This document shows positions 7,103-15,215 of a stretch of DNA of 18,449 nt, in pieces (position 1 is the stretch's first letter; each line of letters opens with the position of its first letter). This DNA is from a bacterium (GTDB taxonomy: Bacteria > Hydrogenedentota > Hydrogenedentia > Hydrogenedentiales > SLHB01). The position numbers were made by a program, and so were the translations under genes. The stretch covers positions 1-18,449 of the forward strand of contig JAAEQP010001254.1 in NCBI GenBank assembly GCA_024231375.1, written 5' to 3'. The notes under the pieces were generated by a model. It saw nothing but the letters and a program-made list of their open reading frames with translations, was not told the origin of the DNA and ran no database searches.

Positions 7103-9247
7103 ATGACAGAGCAACCAACATTGAACCCTGCCCAGGAGCAAGCCGTCACGCAGGGCGACGGATATGCGCTTGTGCTGGCGGGCGCGGGGTCGGGCAAGAC
7201 GCGCGTCATCGTCGAGCGGATGGCGTGGCTTGTGGGCGAGCAGGGCGTCAACCCCCGCAGCCTGTTGGCGTTAACGTTCACCAACCGCGCCGCGAACGAG
7301 ATGCGGGAACGCGTGGCGGAGAGGCTTGGGGTGGCCAAGCTCGGCGCGTGGGTGGGGACGTTTCACTCGTTCGCCGCCTACGTGCTGCGGCGGCACATCG
7401 ACCGCCTTGGCGTGCGTCGGGACTTCACCATCTTCGACGCCACCGATCAGTTGGCGCTCGTGAAGCGCATCATGAAGGATCTTCCGGCCCAGGGCGGCAA
7501 CAAACTCTTACCACGAAACGTGTTAAGCTGGATGAGCCAATTCAAGCAGAAGTTGGAGGCACCGGGACCGCAGGACGACCGCTACCTGTGTTCGGTGTGG
7601 CGCGAGTACCACGCCGCCCTCAAGCGGGCCTCGGGGCTCGATTTCGACGACTTGCTGGTGTACCTGGCACGCCTGCTGGGCGAGGACGAGACCGCTCGCG
7701 ATATCTATCAGACCCGGTTTCGATTCGTGCTGGTGGATGAGTATCAGGACACGAACCGCGCCCAGTATGTGATCGCCAAACGCCTCAGCGGCGGTCACGG
7801 CAACCTGTTCGTGGTGGGCGACGAGGACCAGAGCATCTATTCGTGGCGCGGCGCCGTGATTCGCAACATCCTCGACTTCGAGAAGGACTACCCGGACGCC
7901 AAGGTATTTCGCCTGGAGCAGAACTACCGAAGCACGGCCGCCATCCTGCGTGCGTCCAATGCCTTGGTATCGCGAAACAGCCGCCGACTGGGAAAACGGC
8001 TGTGGACCGAGCAGAAAGGCGGCGACCAGGTACGCCTGTTTCGTGCGGGCACGGGCGATGATGAGGCCCGCTTTGTCGTGAACGACATCAAGGAGCGCAA
8101 GCTACCGCCCGAACAGGTGGCCGTGCTCTTTCGCACCAACAGCCAGTCCCGGCTCATGGAAGAGGCCCTGCGCCGGGAAGGCATGCCTTACGTGGTCGTC
8201 GGGGGCATGCAGTTCTACGCGCGGAAGGAGATCAAGGATCTGCTGGCCTACCTGCGGCTCTTGGTGAACCCGGCCGACGATGTGTCGCTGCTTCGGGTTG
8301 TCAACGTACCTACCCGTGGAATCGGGACCACCTCGGTCGAGCGGATGATCCAATACGCCAGAGAGCGGGACTCTTCCCTGTTTCAGGTGTTGCGGGATGT
8401 GGAACACGACCAGACGCTGCCGCTGCGGGCCCGGAATGCCGTCGGCGAATTCGTTCGCATCGTTGACGATCTCACCCACGAGTCCCGTGGGGGCAAGGTC
8501 CAGAAATGCGTGGTCTCCCTTCTCGAACGAACAGGCTACCGCGAGTACATTCAACGGTCGGACGAGAAGGACTTCCGCGCGCGCATCGAGGTGGTGGAGG
8601 AATTCGTATCGGCGTGCGCCGAATACGATGCGCGCGGGGGCGGCAGTTTGGGTCAGTTCCTTGAGGAACTGGCCCTGGCGTCCGATGTGGACCGGTGGGA
8701 CGCCTCCAAGCCGTCGGTCACCCTGATGACGTGCCATGCGGCCAAGGGTCTTGAGTTCGACAACGTCTTCCTGATAGGGTTGGAGGATGGGTTGCTGCCC
8801 CACGCTACCGCCTTGGATTCGGAGGAAGAACTTGAGGAGGAGCGTCGGCTGTGTTACGTGGCGATGACGCGGGCGCGCAAGCGTCTCGTGCTGACCCACG
8901 CGGATACACGGCTGCTGTTTGGAGAGAAGAAGACCTGCGTGTCGTCCCGCTTTCTGGACGATCTTCCGCGTGACGAACTTGAGTTTGCGCACCGCAAGCG
9001 CAAGGGCTCTCCAAAAGCACCGGGGCGGCCGGTCCAGTCCAAGCCTGAGGCACCACGTGCGGCGCCAGGCGGGTTGACGCGGGGCACGCGTGTGCGGCAC
9101 GCGACCTTCGGACGCGGCACGGTGATGCAGGTGACGGGGTCGGGGAGCAAGGCCCGTGTGCGGATCCGGTTCGAAAGCGGCCGGGTACGGCAATTCATCG
9201 CGAGTGTGGCGCCGCTGGAGATCCTTGATCGGGGAGGCAAGAAGTGA
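7103..9247 (+). CDS. pcrA: PcrA/UvrD-type 3'-5' DNA helicase (superfamily 1A)
   Basis: This ATP-dependent helicase unwinds DNA in nucleotide excision repair, mismatch repair and clearing of blocked replication forks. The 714 residues contain the family motifs in order. The Q-motif LNPAQEQAV is at 7-15 and Walker A AGAGSGKT at 26-33. TFTNRAANEMRERV and GTFHSF follow, then Walker B DEYQD at 212-216, GDEDQSIYSWRGA and LEQNYRST. CHAAKGLEFDNVF lies near 543 and YVAMTRARKRL follows it. The last 50 residues (TRGTRVRHATFGRGTV...) form the Tudor-like C-terminal domain seen in PcrA/UvrD. Length and motifs are complete. It is the first gene of a plus-strand cluster, and its TGA overlaps the start of pheA. 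Whether to call it pcrA or uvrD is a naming choice. Confidence 0.96.
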   Translation: MTEQPTLNPAQEQAVTQGDGYALVLAGAGSGKTRVIVERMAWLVGEQGVNPRSLLALTFTNRAANEMRERVAERLGVAKLGAWVGTFHSFAAYVLRRHIDRLGVRRDFTIFDATDQLALVKRIMKDLPAQGGNKLLPRNVLSWMSQFKQKLEAPGPQDDRYLCSVWREYHAALKRASGLDFDDLLVYLARLLGEDETARDIYQTRFRFVLVDEYQDTNRAQYVIAKRLSGGHGNLFVVGDEDQSIYSWRGAVIRNILDFEKDYPDAKVFRLEQNYRSTAAILRASNALVSRNSRRLGKRLWTEQKGGDQVRLFRAGTGDDEARFVVNDIKERKLPPEQVAVLFRTNSQSRLMEEALRREGMPYVVVGGMQFYARKEIKDLLAYLRLLVNPADDVSLLRVVNVPTRGIGTTSVERMIQYARERDSSLFQVLRDVEHDQTLPLRARNAVGEFVRIVDDLTHESRGGKVQKCVVSLLERTGYREYIQRSDEKDFRARIEVVEEFVSACAEYDARGGGSLGQFLEELALASDVDRWDASKPSVTLMTCHAAKGLEFDNVFLIGLEDGLLPHATALDSEEELEEERRLCYVAMTRARKRLVLTHADTRLLFGEKKTCVSSRFLDDLPRDELEFAHRKRKGSPKAPGRPVQSKPEAPRAAPGGLTRGTRVRHATFGRGTVMQVTGSGSKARVRIRFESGRVRQFIASVAPLEILDRGGKK

Positions 9248-10314
9248 CACTGGAACAACTACGGAACAGAATCGACGAAGTGGACGATCAGATCCTCTCG
9301 TTGCTGAACGAGCGGGCGCAATGCGCCGTCGAGATCGGTCAGATCAAGCGCACCAGCAACTCGGCATATTATGTGCCTGAGCGTGAGAAGTTGATCTTCG
9401 ACGCCTTGCGCAAGAAGAATCCGGGGCCCCTGCCCGATGCGGCCGTTCGCGCTATCTACCGCGAGGTGATCAGCGCCATCCGCGCCCTTGAGAAGCCCGT
9501 CGACGTGGCCTTCCTCGGACCGCGCGACACGTTCAGCCATATGGCGGCGTTGCGCATCTTCGGAACCCATGGCGAATACCATCCCGTGGCGACGGTGGAC
9601 GATATCTTCACGGAAGTGGAGCGGAAGCGCGCGGACTACGGTGTGGTTCCCGTGGAGACGTCCATGGGCGGCGGAGTGAGCGACACGCTCGATCGGTTCG
9701 TGAACTCGGACCTCAAGATCATCAATGAGGTGATGCTGCATATCAAGCAGAACCTTCTGTCGAACAGTCCGCTGGAGGAGATTAGGAAGGTCTATTCGAA
9801 GGCGCAGCCTTTCGTGCAGTGCCGGATGTGGATCAAAGCGAATCTGCCCAACGCCGAGTTGGTGGAGACTTCCAGTACGGCCGAGGCGGCCCGCATTTCG
9901 TCGGGCGAAAAGGGGACCGCGGCCATTGCCAGCGTGCTGGCGGCGGAGACGTACAACCTGGCGGTTCTGGTGAAGGGCATTGAAGACGCGCCGCACAATT
10001 TCACGCGGTTCTTCGTGATCGCAAGCCAGATGGCCAAGCGCACGGGCCACGACAAGACGTCAATTCTGTGCGCCATCAAGGACCGGCCAGGCGCCTTGTT
10101 TGAAATGCTGAAGCCTCTGTCGTCGGAACACATCAACCTGACTCGGATCGAGTCGCGGCCTTCTCAGAAGAAGGCGTGGGAGTACGTGTTTTTCATCGAC
10201 ATGCTCGGCCATATCGAGGAGCCTGAGATTCAGAACGCCATCGACACAATTTCGCATCACTGCAAAGAACTGAAGGTGTTGGGTTCGTTCCCCCACGGGG
10301 AACTTGAGGAATAG
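9244..10314 (+). CDS. pheA: Bifunctional chorismate mutase/prephenate dehydratase (P-protein)
   Basis: The product converts chorismate to prephenate and then to phenylpyruvate in cytoplasmic phenylalanine synthesis. An AroQ-type mutase domain occupies residues 1-80 (LRNRIDEVDDQILSLLNERA). The dehydratase domain (about 86-262) begins VDVAFLGPRDTFSH and has the FTRFFVI catalytic motif with Thr254. An ACT regulatory domain follows (about 274-350) with GALFEMLKPL and ESRP, the phenylalanine-binding signature. The 356 residues match the usual length. One segment reads PVETSMGGGV (136-145) where the family usually has PxENSxxGxV, so Asn is replaced by Thr139. The GTG start overlaps the pcrA stop as GTGA, with GGGGAGG 6 nt upstream, so translation is likely coupled. 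Feedback inhibition by phenylalanine is inferred from the ACT domain. Confidence 0.95.
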   Translation: MTLEQLRNRIDEVDDQILSLLNERAQCAVEIGQIKRTSNSAYYVPEREKLIFDALRKKNPGPLPDAAVRAIYREVISAIRALEKPVDVAFLGPRDTFSHMAALRIFGTHGEYHPVATVDDIFTEVERKRADYGVVPVETSMGGGVSDTLDRFVNSDLKIINEVMLHIKQNLLSNSPLEEIRKVYSKAQPFVQCRMWIKANLPNAELVETSSTAEAARISSGEKGTAAIASVLAAETYNLAVLVKGIEDAPHNFTRFFVIASQMAKRTGHDKTSILCAIKDRPGALFEMLKPLSSEHINLTRIESRPSQKKAWEYVFFIDMLGHIEEPEIQNAIDTISHHCKELKVLGSFPHGELEE

Positions 10315-10334
10315 CGAGAGAGGGTGGAATAACC

Positions 10335-11153
10335 GTGAAGAAGGCTGTCTACATCGCCAGTGCGGTCGCCATCGGCGCCGTCGTGCTGCTATTTGTCTAC
10401 AACTTCCAGGCCAGCCGACTCACTCCCGAGCGGTTGCGCGAAACCCGTGAAGCGCGGGAACGTGTGGCTCAGTTAGAGCAGGATGCAGCGAACGCGGCCG
10501 CCGAGAACGCGCGCGAGGAAGAGACCCCGGTTCCGGAAACGACGCCTCCTGTGGTTGTCGAGGAAGTGCCGGAGCCGGTCCCTGAGGAAACCCCGGAGCC
10601 GGTGGCCGAACCGTCGTTCAAGGTGCGTTTCGACTGCTCCTGCGGCAGTTTCACGGTGGCGGTGCACGAGGACTGGGCGCCCATCGGCGCGAGACGCTTC
10701 CGCGAATTGGTAGACGCCGAATTCTTCGACGGTTGCCGATTCTTCCGCGCCATGTCGGGGTTCATGGCCCAGTTCGGCATCTCGGGCGACCCGGAAGTGA
10801 CGAAGAAATGGACTGGAAAGAACCTTCAAGACGACCCGGTGAAACAGTCCAACACGCGCGGCAGGATTACCTTCGCGAATACCGGTCGGCCCAATTCCCG
10901 CTCAGCGCAGATGTTCATCAATTTCGGGGACAATTCGAATCTTGACGGAAGGGGCTTCGCACCCTTCGGCGAGGTCATCGAAGGTATGGAGGCCGTTGAC
11001 GCCATCAATACCGCCCATGGCCAGGAACCCAACCAGGAGCGGATACGGCTTGAAGGGAACGCGTATCTCAAGCAGGCGTATCCAGACTTAGACTTCATCA
11101 AACGCGCGCGCATCGTCGAGATTGCCGATGAAGCGCCCGCGAATCAACAGTGA
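10335..11153 (+). CDS. Membrane-anchored cyclophilin-type peptidyl-prolyl isomerase
   Basis: This 272-residue protein probably catalyses proline cis-trans isomerisation outside the cytoplasmic membrane. A single N-terminal anchor (about 4-24, YIASAVAIGAVVLLFVYNF) is followed by a charged helical stretch with coiled-coil character (32-65) and a Pro/Glu-rich linker (65-93). The cyclophilin domain starts near residue 95. It keeps FFRAMSGFMAQFG, equivalent to the Arg/Phe/Gln of the active site, and ITFANTG. At the position of the cyclophilin Trp it reads NLDG, preceded by Ser-Asn. The domain ends GNAYLKQAYPDLDFI, a tail shared with the next gene. GTG at 10335 is 20 bp after pheA and has a weak GAGGGTGG site. 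The next gene is a close paralogue. Confidence 0.9.
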   Translation: MKKAVYIASAVAIGAVVLLFVYNFQASRLTPERLRETREARERVAQLEQDAANAAAENAREEETPVPETTPPVVVEEVPEPVPEETPEPVAEPSFKVRFDCSCGSFTVAVHEDWAPIGARRFRELVDAEFFDGCRFFRAMSGFMAQFGISGDPEVTKKWTGKNLQDDPVKQSNTRGRITFANTGRPNSRSAQMFINFGDNSNLDGRGFAPFGEVIEGMEAVDAINTAHGQEPNQERIRLEGNAYLKQAYPDLDFIKRARIVEIADEAPANQQ

Positions 11154-11206
11154 ACCTATCGATCCGGTCAAACAGACCGTTTCTCGAGAAAAGGAGAGGA
11201 CGTATC

Positions 11207-11743
11207 GTGCAGGAAGAAAAGACCGCCACGGACCCGTTCAAGGTCACCCTGACGTGTTCGAATGGAAAGATTGTGCTTGAGTGCCATCCCGAATGGGCGC
11301 CGCTGGGCGCGGCACGGTTTCGTGAGCTTGTGGAATCGGGTTACTTCAACGGGGCGCGGTTCTTCCGCGTCGTCCCGAATTTCGTGGTCCAGTTCGGCAT
11401 TGCCGGCGACCCGGAACTCTCGGCCAAGTGGCGCACTAACGACATTAAGGACGATCCGGTGGTGCAGTCGAATCGACGCGGCACCTTGTCGTTCGCATCG
11501 GCGGGTCCCAACACACGAACAAGCCAGATCTTCTTGAATCTGGTGGACAACGGCCGTCTCGACGGCATGCGGTTCGCCCCTTTCGCCGAAGTGACCAAAG
11601 GGCTCGACGTGATGGATGCGATCTGTGCCGAGTATCTGGAACGTCCCGACCAGGGCCGGATCCACGCGGAAGGCAACGCTTACCTGGAAGAGGCGTTCCC
11701 GAATCTCGACTTCATTAAGAAGGCCACGGTTTCGAAGAAGTAG
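11207..11743 (+). CDS. Cytoplasmic cyclophilin-type peptidyl-prolyl isomerase
   Basis: The 178-residue protein is a single cyclophilin domain with no signal peptide or anchor. It aligns over its full length with the domain of the preceding gene. Shared phrases include APLGAARFRELV versus APIGARRFRELV, QFGIAGDPE versus QFGISGDPE, FAPFAEV versus FAPFGEV, and EGNAYLEEAFPNLDFIKK. FFRVVPNFVVQFG keeps the Arg/Phe/Gln residues. The region around the usual Trp reads NGRLDGMRFAPF, so the Trp is absent. GTG at 11207 is chosen because AAGGAGAGGA ends 6 nt upstream. A GTG at 11150 would overlap the previous stop as GTGA but has no ribosome site and adds 19 basic residues. It is probably a tandem duplicate that gained or lost the anchor, serving folding in the cytoplasm. 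Confidence 0.9.
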   Translation: MQEEKTATDPFKVTLTCSNGKIVLECHPEWAPLGAARFRELVESGYFNGARFFRVVPNFVVQFGIAGDPELSAKWRTNDIKDDPVVQSNRRGTLSFASAGPNTRTSQIFLNLVDNGRLDGMRFAPFAEVTKGLDVMDAICAEYLERPDQGRIHAEGNAYLEEAFPNLDFIKKATVSKK

Positions 11744-11787
11744 CCTTCATCAGGAACCGTGGCCCCGACCGCGGCGAGGAGGTCGTC

Positions 11788-12774
11788 ATGGCAAGTGCTG
11801 TCCGATGGGGAATCCTCAGTACGGCGCGGATTGGACGCGCGCTGCTCAAGGGCATTGGTCTGTCGAAGACCAGTTGTGTGCAGGCCGTGGCAAGCCGGGA
11901 CCACACGCGCGCCGGCGAGTGGGCCAAGGAACACGGCATTCCGCGGGCTTTCGGCAGCTATGAAGATCTGATCGATTCCGGCGAGGTGGATGCGCTCTAC
12001 AACCCGCTTCCCAACAGCATGCATGCGGAGTGGACCATCAGGGCCCTTGAGGCGGGACTCCCCGTGCTGTGTGAGAAACCCTTGACGACGAACGCGGCCG
12101 AGGCCCGCGAAGTGGCGCGCGCGGCGGACCGGACGGGGATCCCCGTGGCGGAAGCCTTCATGTATCGCTTCCACCCGCTGTACGACAGCGTCTCCGACGC
12201 CATCGCCCGAGGCGATATCGGCGACGTCGTGATGATTCGGAGTGCGTTCTCGTTCAACCTGCCGGACCGCACGAATATCCGGTGGTCGCGGGATCTCGCA
12301 GGTGGGGCGCTCATGGATGTGGGATGCTACTGCGTGAATCTCTCGCGCAGGTTCGCCGGATGCGAGCCGTGCCGGGTGCAGGCCATGGAACGACGCGACG
12401 GCGTCGATGGCACGATCCTGGGCCTTCTTGAGTTCCCGAATGGCGTGATGGCCTCGTTCGAGACGAGTATGGAACGGCAGTCGCGGGGGTTCGCGGAAAT
12501 CGAGGGTACCGACGGTCTGATCGCGCTTGACTCGCCGTGGTTCCCTGGCGAGGAACAGGCCGGGTACACCCTTCGACGCGGAGACGACGTGCAGACGATC
12601 TCGGTGCCAGGGGCGAACACGTACCAACTGGAAGTGGACGATTTTGTGTCGGCCGTGCGGACTCAGAGCGATCCCCGGTGGACGCTGGATGACGCCGTGG
12701 CCAACATGGCCGTCATTGACGCGCTGTACCGGGCCGCCCATGAAGGATTGGTGACGGAAGTCGAATCGGTCTGA
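11788..12774 (+). CDS. Gfo/Idh/MocA family NAD(P)-dependent oxidoreductase
   Basis: The 328-residue enzyme probably oxidises or reduces a sugar or sugar derivative with NAD(P). A Rossmann domain begins at once with WGILSTARIG (7-16). The catalytic EKP is at 96-98, in the setting LPVLCEKPLTTN. MYRFHP (125-130) and GALMDVGCYCVN (Asp177) are typical of the xylose dehydrogenase/dihydrodiol dehydrogenase branch. The C-terminal half is the family's beta-sheet domain. ATG at 11788 follows GAGGAGG. It is the last gene of the plus-strand cluster, 44 bp after the second cyclophilin. The substrate cannot be told from sequence; 1,5-anhydrofructose, xylose and scyllo-inositol enzymes all share these motifs. 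The sugar importer on the opposite strand may be related by function, but this is only inference. Confidence 0.92.
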   Translation: MASAVRWGILSTARIGRALLKGIGLSKTSCVQAVASRDHTRAGEWAKEHGIPRAFGSYEDLIDSGEVDALYNPLPNSMHAEWTIRALEAGLPVLCEKPLTTNAAEAREVARAADRTGIPVAEAFMYRFHPLYDSVSDAIARGDIGDVVMIRSAFSFNLPDRTNIRWSRDLAGGALMDVGCYCVNLSRRFAGCEPCRVQAMERRDGVDGTILGLLEFPNGVMASFETSMERQSRGFAEIEGTDGLIALDSPWFPGEEQAGYTLRRGDDVQTISVPGANTYQLEVDDFVSAVRTQSDPRWTLDDAVANMAVIDALYRAAHEGLVTEVESV

Positions 12775-12805
12775 CGACGCCTTTCCGTCAGGCCGCCGGA
12801 CTAGG

Positions 12806-12893
12806 GGCGCGGCCAGAAAGTAGGCAAGCGTCCCAAGTACGTTTGTTTCGCCTCTGTAAGTCTTGTGTTTCTGGTTGAACTTGGGGCCGCGCC
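12806..12893. repeat. Nested inverted repeats between convergent genes
   Basis: GGCGCGGCC (12806-12814) is the exact complement of GGCCGCGCC (12885-12893). CCCAAGT (12832-12838) is the complement of ACTTGGG (12879-12885), and CCAGAAA is the complement of the nearby TTTCTGG. These arms compete for pairing, so alternative structures are possible. No gene lies in the 149-bp spacer. Confidence 0.6.
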
Positions 12894-12897
12894 TTAC

Positions 12898-12925
12898 AGA
12901 AGCCGGCCTTTCAGGCCGGACTTCT
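12898..12925. terminator. Bidirectional terminator-like hairpin
   Basis: AGAAG-CCGGCC (12898-12908) pairs with GGCCGG-A-CTTCT (12914-12925) around a 5-nt loop, with one bulged A. It lies between convergent genes, 123 bp past the oxidoreductase stop, and overlaps the TAG of the glycosidase-like gene on the minus strand. There is no strong T-run on either strand, so termination activity is inferred. Confidence 0.5.
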
Positions 12926-15197
12926 AGATGGCGCCGCGGATCTCCGCAAGCAAGGCAAGCGCCCGGTCGCCGAGGCCCTTGCAGTGGTCCAGGACCGCGC
13001 CGCCTCGTCCTTGACGGATCTCCAGCCGGAGGTTTGTAATCTCGCGCGCCAAAGGTATCACCCGGGTGCCCAATTCGTGGGCTTCGTCGCTCTTCCCCCT
13101 GTTGAGCAACCGACACAATGCACCGTCGCACGCGCAGATGGCGGAGCCCGCCTTGATGACGGCGCTTCGGCTTTCGCAAATGGCCGGCGACTGGTACACC
13201 AAATCCAGCAATTCGTCGCGAGCCCTGTCCATCTTCTCCAGACTCGCCAGAGGATCGCCGGATCCCGCTTCCTCGATCAGCCCGTGGATGAGGCTCGTGT
13301 CGAGTTCATACGCTTCCGCGAGGCGCAGGTTGAACGACATCTGCCGGGCGTCGTCCTCGACAAGGCGCCGCGCAATGGCGTCGCGCCACCGGGTGCACAC
13401 GTCGGATTGGGCAACCAGGACGATTTGGGACTGTCCCGGAAACATCTCAAGATGCCGCTCCAGATTCATGGGAGCCCAGACCCGGTTTTGGACGAAGTCG
13501 GTGAGCACGATGATGTCCTGTCCGCGGAGGGCTTGCCGGGGAATGTCGATGCTGAGGGAAGACATTCCCTGGACGTCGTTGCTGACCACGCAGAAGATGC
13601 TGTAGTCGGAACCGTTCAGGCGGTAGGAACTTGTGGGAGCAACCCCTTCCGGGATCTGGGCCCGGTCGGTGGAACTGCCACTTGTCACATACCATCGGTC
13701 GGGAAGCGACACGGGCTTCGCCCCGAGGAAGAGAGGCGCCAGCGCGCTGAAGCGGTCCATCCGGCGGTCGAGTTCAAGCCACAGGTCGCTGAACGCCAGG
13801 AAAGGGCCGGTCAGTGTGCGCTGGCACGTGCCGGCCACCCAGATGGGATCGTTGTGGTAGGCGTGGGTGAACCAGCCGCGCGCGCCCGTGGCGAAGGCGG
13901 TATTGATCATAAGGCGCATTTCGGGGCACGAGTTCCATTCCGGGGCGCCCGTAGCGTGTATGAACGCGGGTCCCGTGACCCACAACTGTTGCCCCGCGAC
14001 TTGACCGATGTGGGCTCGGACGAGTTCTCCCACTTCCCACGGAGCGTGCGTCGTGAAGTGCGATGCGTTCGTCACGGGGAAGAACGGCGCGTAGAGCGAA
14101 AGGGGCCCGCCGTCGGCGGTGACAATCACGGAGGGGTGCGAGGCGTCGGCCTCCGAAAAGGCGTCGCGAACCTTCAGGAGGCGTGCCGTTTCTTCGGGAC
14201 GGGGGTCGTTGCGGACGTTCCACGCCAGGATGGCGGGTGAATCGGCCGAGGGGCGTACCCGTTGCTCAATGAGCGCTTCGAGCCGTTCCATGTCCTCGTC
14301 GATGGAAAGGTCGTGCGAGGGCACGAGCTTCAGGCCGTAGCGCTCCGCGAAGGACAGTAATTCGCGCCATTCGGGCGTGGTGAGCTGTTCGGCGCTTTCC
14401 ATGGCCACGCAATTGTGATGGTGGGTGACGACATCTTCGAAGGCGAGTTCCCAGTATTCGGCCAGAGACACGCCCAGCATTTCGGCGAGGCGTCTCGCGC
14501 CGCCCGCATCCATCACCACTCCGAGAGGTAGAAACTCGTCCAGGAGAGGGTACTGGCACGGTGGCTCGGCGTTCTCGAGCATCTGAACGCCCTTGGCCAG
14601 GGCTTGGCTCTCCGCGGGGGTGGCCGCCCTGAAGCGGATGTCGCGGATCTCGACGGATTCGCGCGTGCGTGTCGTTGAGTAGAGCCGAAACACGATATCG
14701 CTAATCTTGCTGGGGAAGCCAAGGTGGGGCGCCAAGAACGCGACCGTCTGCCAACGGCGCGACATGGGGAGCGGCGTCTTCGTTGAACCGCCGCCGTAGT
14801 ACAAGACCAACGCGGGATGTGCGTTGTCGCTGGTGCAACGGAAGGTCACCTCGACGATGGGATAGGTGGCCGTGTCGATAGGCAGGCGTTCGTCTTCCCA
14901 GTCAAGTGAGCCCAGTGGCGCCCAGTACCGGGGATCGTCCACCCCGAGCGCATCCATCCTGCCCATGTCCTCGAACTCGGCCACGAGACTGACGGCGTCT
15001 TCGACCGGGGTTCGTTGCGCGGGAACCTTCTGCCACTCGCGCTCCGAATCCAGGTCGCGGGTGGCCCATTTCGCCAAGTCGCCGGAAGAGATGGACAGGT
15101 GGTCCACGTCGTCCCCCGGGGCGCACTCGGGAAGGTCGAGGACCGTGCTCAGGAATCCCGCATATCTGTAGAGCATGCTCTCGCCGTTCTTGTCCAC
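12924..15197 (-). CDS. Cytoplasmic TIM-barrel, glycoside hydrolase-like protein
   Basis: The 757-residue protein lacks a signal peptide. Residues about 90-190 form a beta-rich, carbohydrate-binding-module-like region (VEVTFRCTSDN...VFRLYSTTRTRESVEIRDIRF). A TIM-barrel-like region follows (about 205-480). It contains HHHN at 259-262, ILAWNVRNDP with Asp331, and CPEMRLMINTAFATGARGWF near 425, which resembles barrel phrases of clan-A glycosidases. The acid/base motif of that clan is NEP, and here it reads NDP. The C-terminal part (about 590-757) is largely helical. GTG at 15197 is chosen because GGAGG lies 6 nt upstream; GTG at 15212 and ATG at 15176 are alternatives. It is the third gene after the binding protein and permease, 18 bp past the permease stop, so it may process the imported sugar. 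Enzyme activity is unproven. Confidence 0.75.
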   Translation of the reverse strand: MDKNGESMLYRYAGFLSTVLDLPECAPGDDVDHLSISSGDLAKWATRDLDSEREWQKVPAQRTPVEDAVSLVAEFEDMGRMDALGVDDPRYWAPLGSLDWEDERLPIDTATYPIVEVTFRCTSDNAHPALVLYYGGGSTKTPLPMSRRWQTVAFLAPHLGFPSKISDIVFRLYSTTRTRESVEIRDIRFRAATPAESQALAKGVQMLENAEPPCQYPLLDEFLPLGVVMDAGGARRLAEMLGVSLAEYWELAFEDVVTHHHNCVAMESAEQLTTPEWRELLSFAERYGLKLVPSHDLSIDEDMERLEALIEQRVRPSADSPAILAWNVRNDPRPEETARLLKVRDAFSEADASHPSVIVTADGGPLSLYAPFFPVTNASHFTTHAPWEVGELVRAHIGQVAGQQLWVTGPAFIHATGAPEWNSCPEMRLMINTAFATGARGWFTHAYHNDPIWVAGTCQRTLTGPFLAFSDLWLELDRRMDRFSALAPLFLGAKPVSLPDRWYVTSGSSTDRAQIPEGVAPTSSYRLNGSDYSIFCVVSNDVQGMSSLSIDIPRQALRGQDIIVLTDFVQNRVWAPMNLERHLEMFPGQSQIVLVAQSDVCTRWRDAIARRLVEDDARQMSFNLRLAEAYELDTSLIHGLIEEAGSGDPLASLEKMDRARDELLDLVYQSPAICESRSAVIKAGSAICACDGALCRLLNRGKSDEAHELGTRVIPLAREITNLRLEIRQGRGGAVLDHCKGLGDRALALLAEIRGAI

Positions 15198-15215
15198 GGC
15201 CTTCCTCCCCACAGG

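Noticed and set aside
8102..9250. Minus-strand open frame (382 codons) inside pcrA
   Set aside because: The plus-strand frame contains every helicase motif. The minus frame has no recognisable sequence.
11680..13179. Minus-strand open frame of 499 codons across the oxidoreductase gene and the convergent spacer
   Set aside because: It crosses the inverted repeats and the convergent stop region, and opposes a clear Gfo/Idh/MocA gene.
13428..13438. GGGACTGTCCC inside the glycosidase-like gene, matching the palindromic repeat core
   Set aside because: Only the 11-bp core matches, it encodes an ordinary stretch of the protein (PGQSQ), and no flanking repeat sequence is shared, so chance is likely.
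12984..14240. Plus-strand open frame (418 codons) opposite the glycosidase-like gene
   Set aside because: It is a shadow frame with biased composition. The minus frame fits the operon spacing and has a ribosome site.
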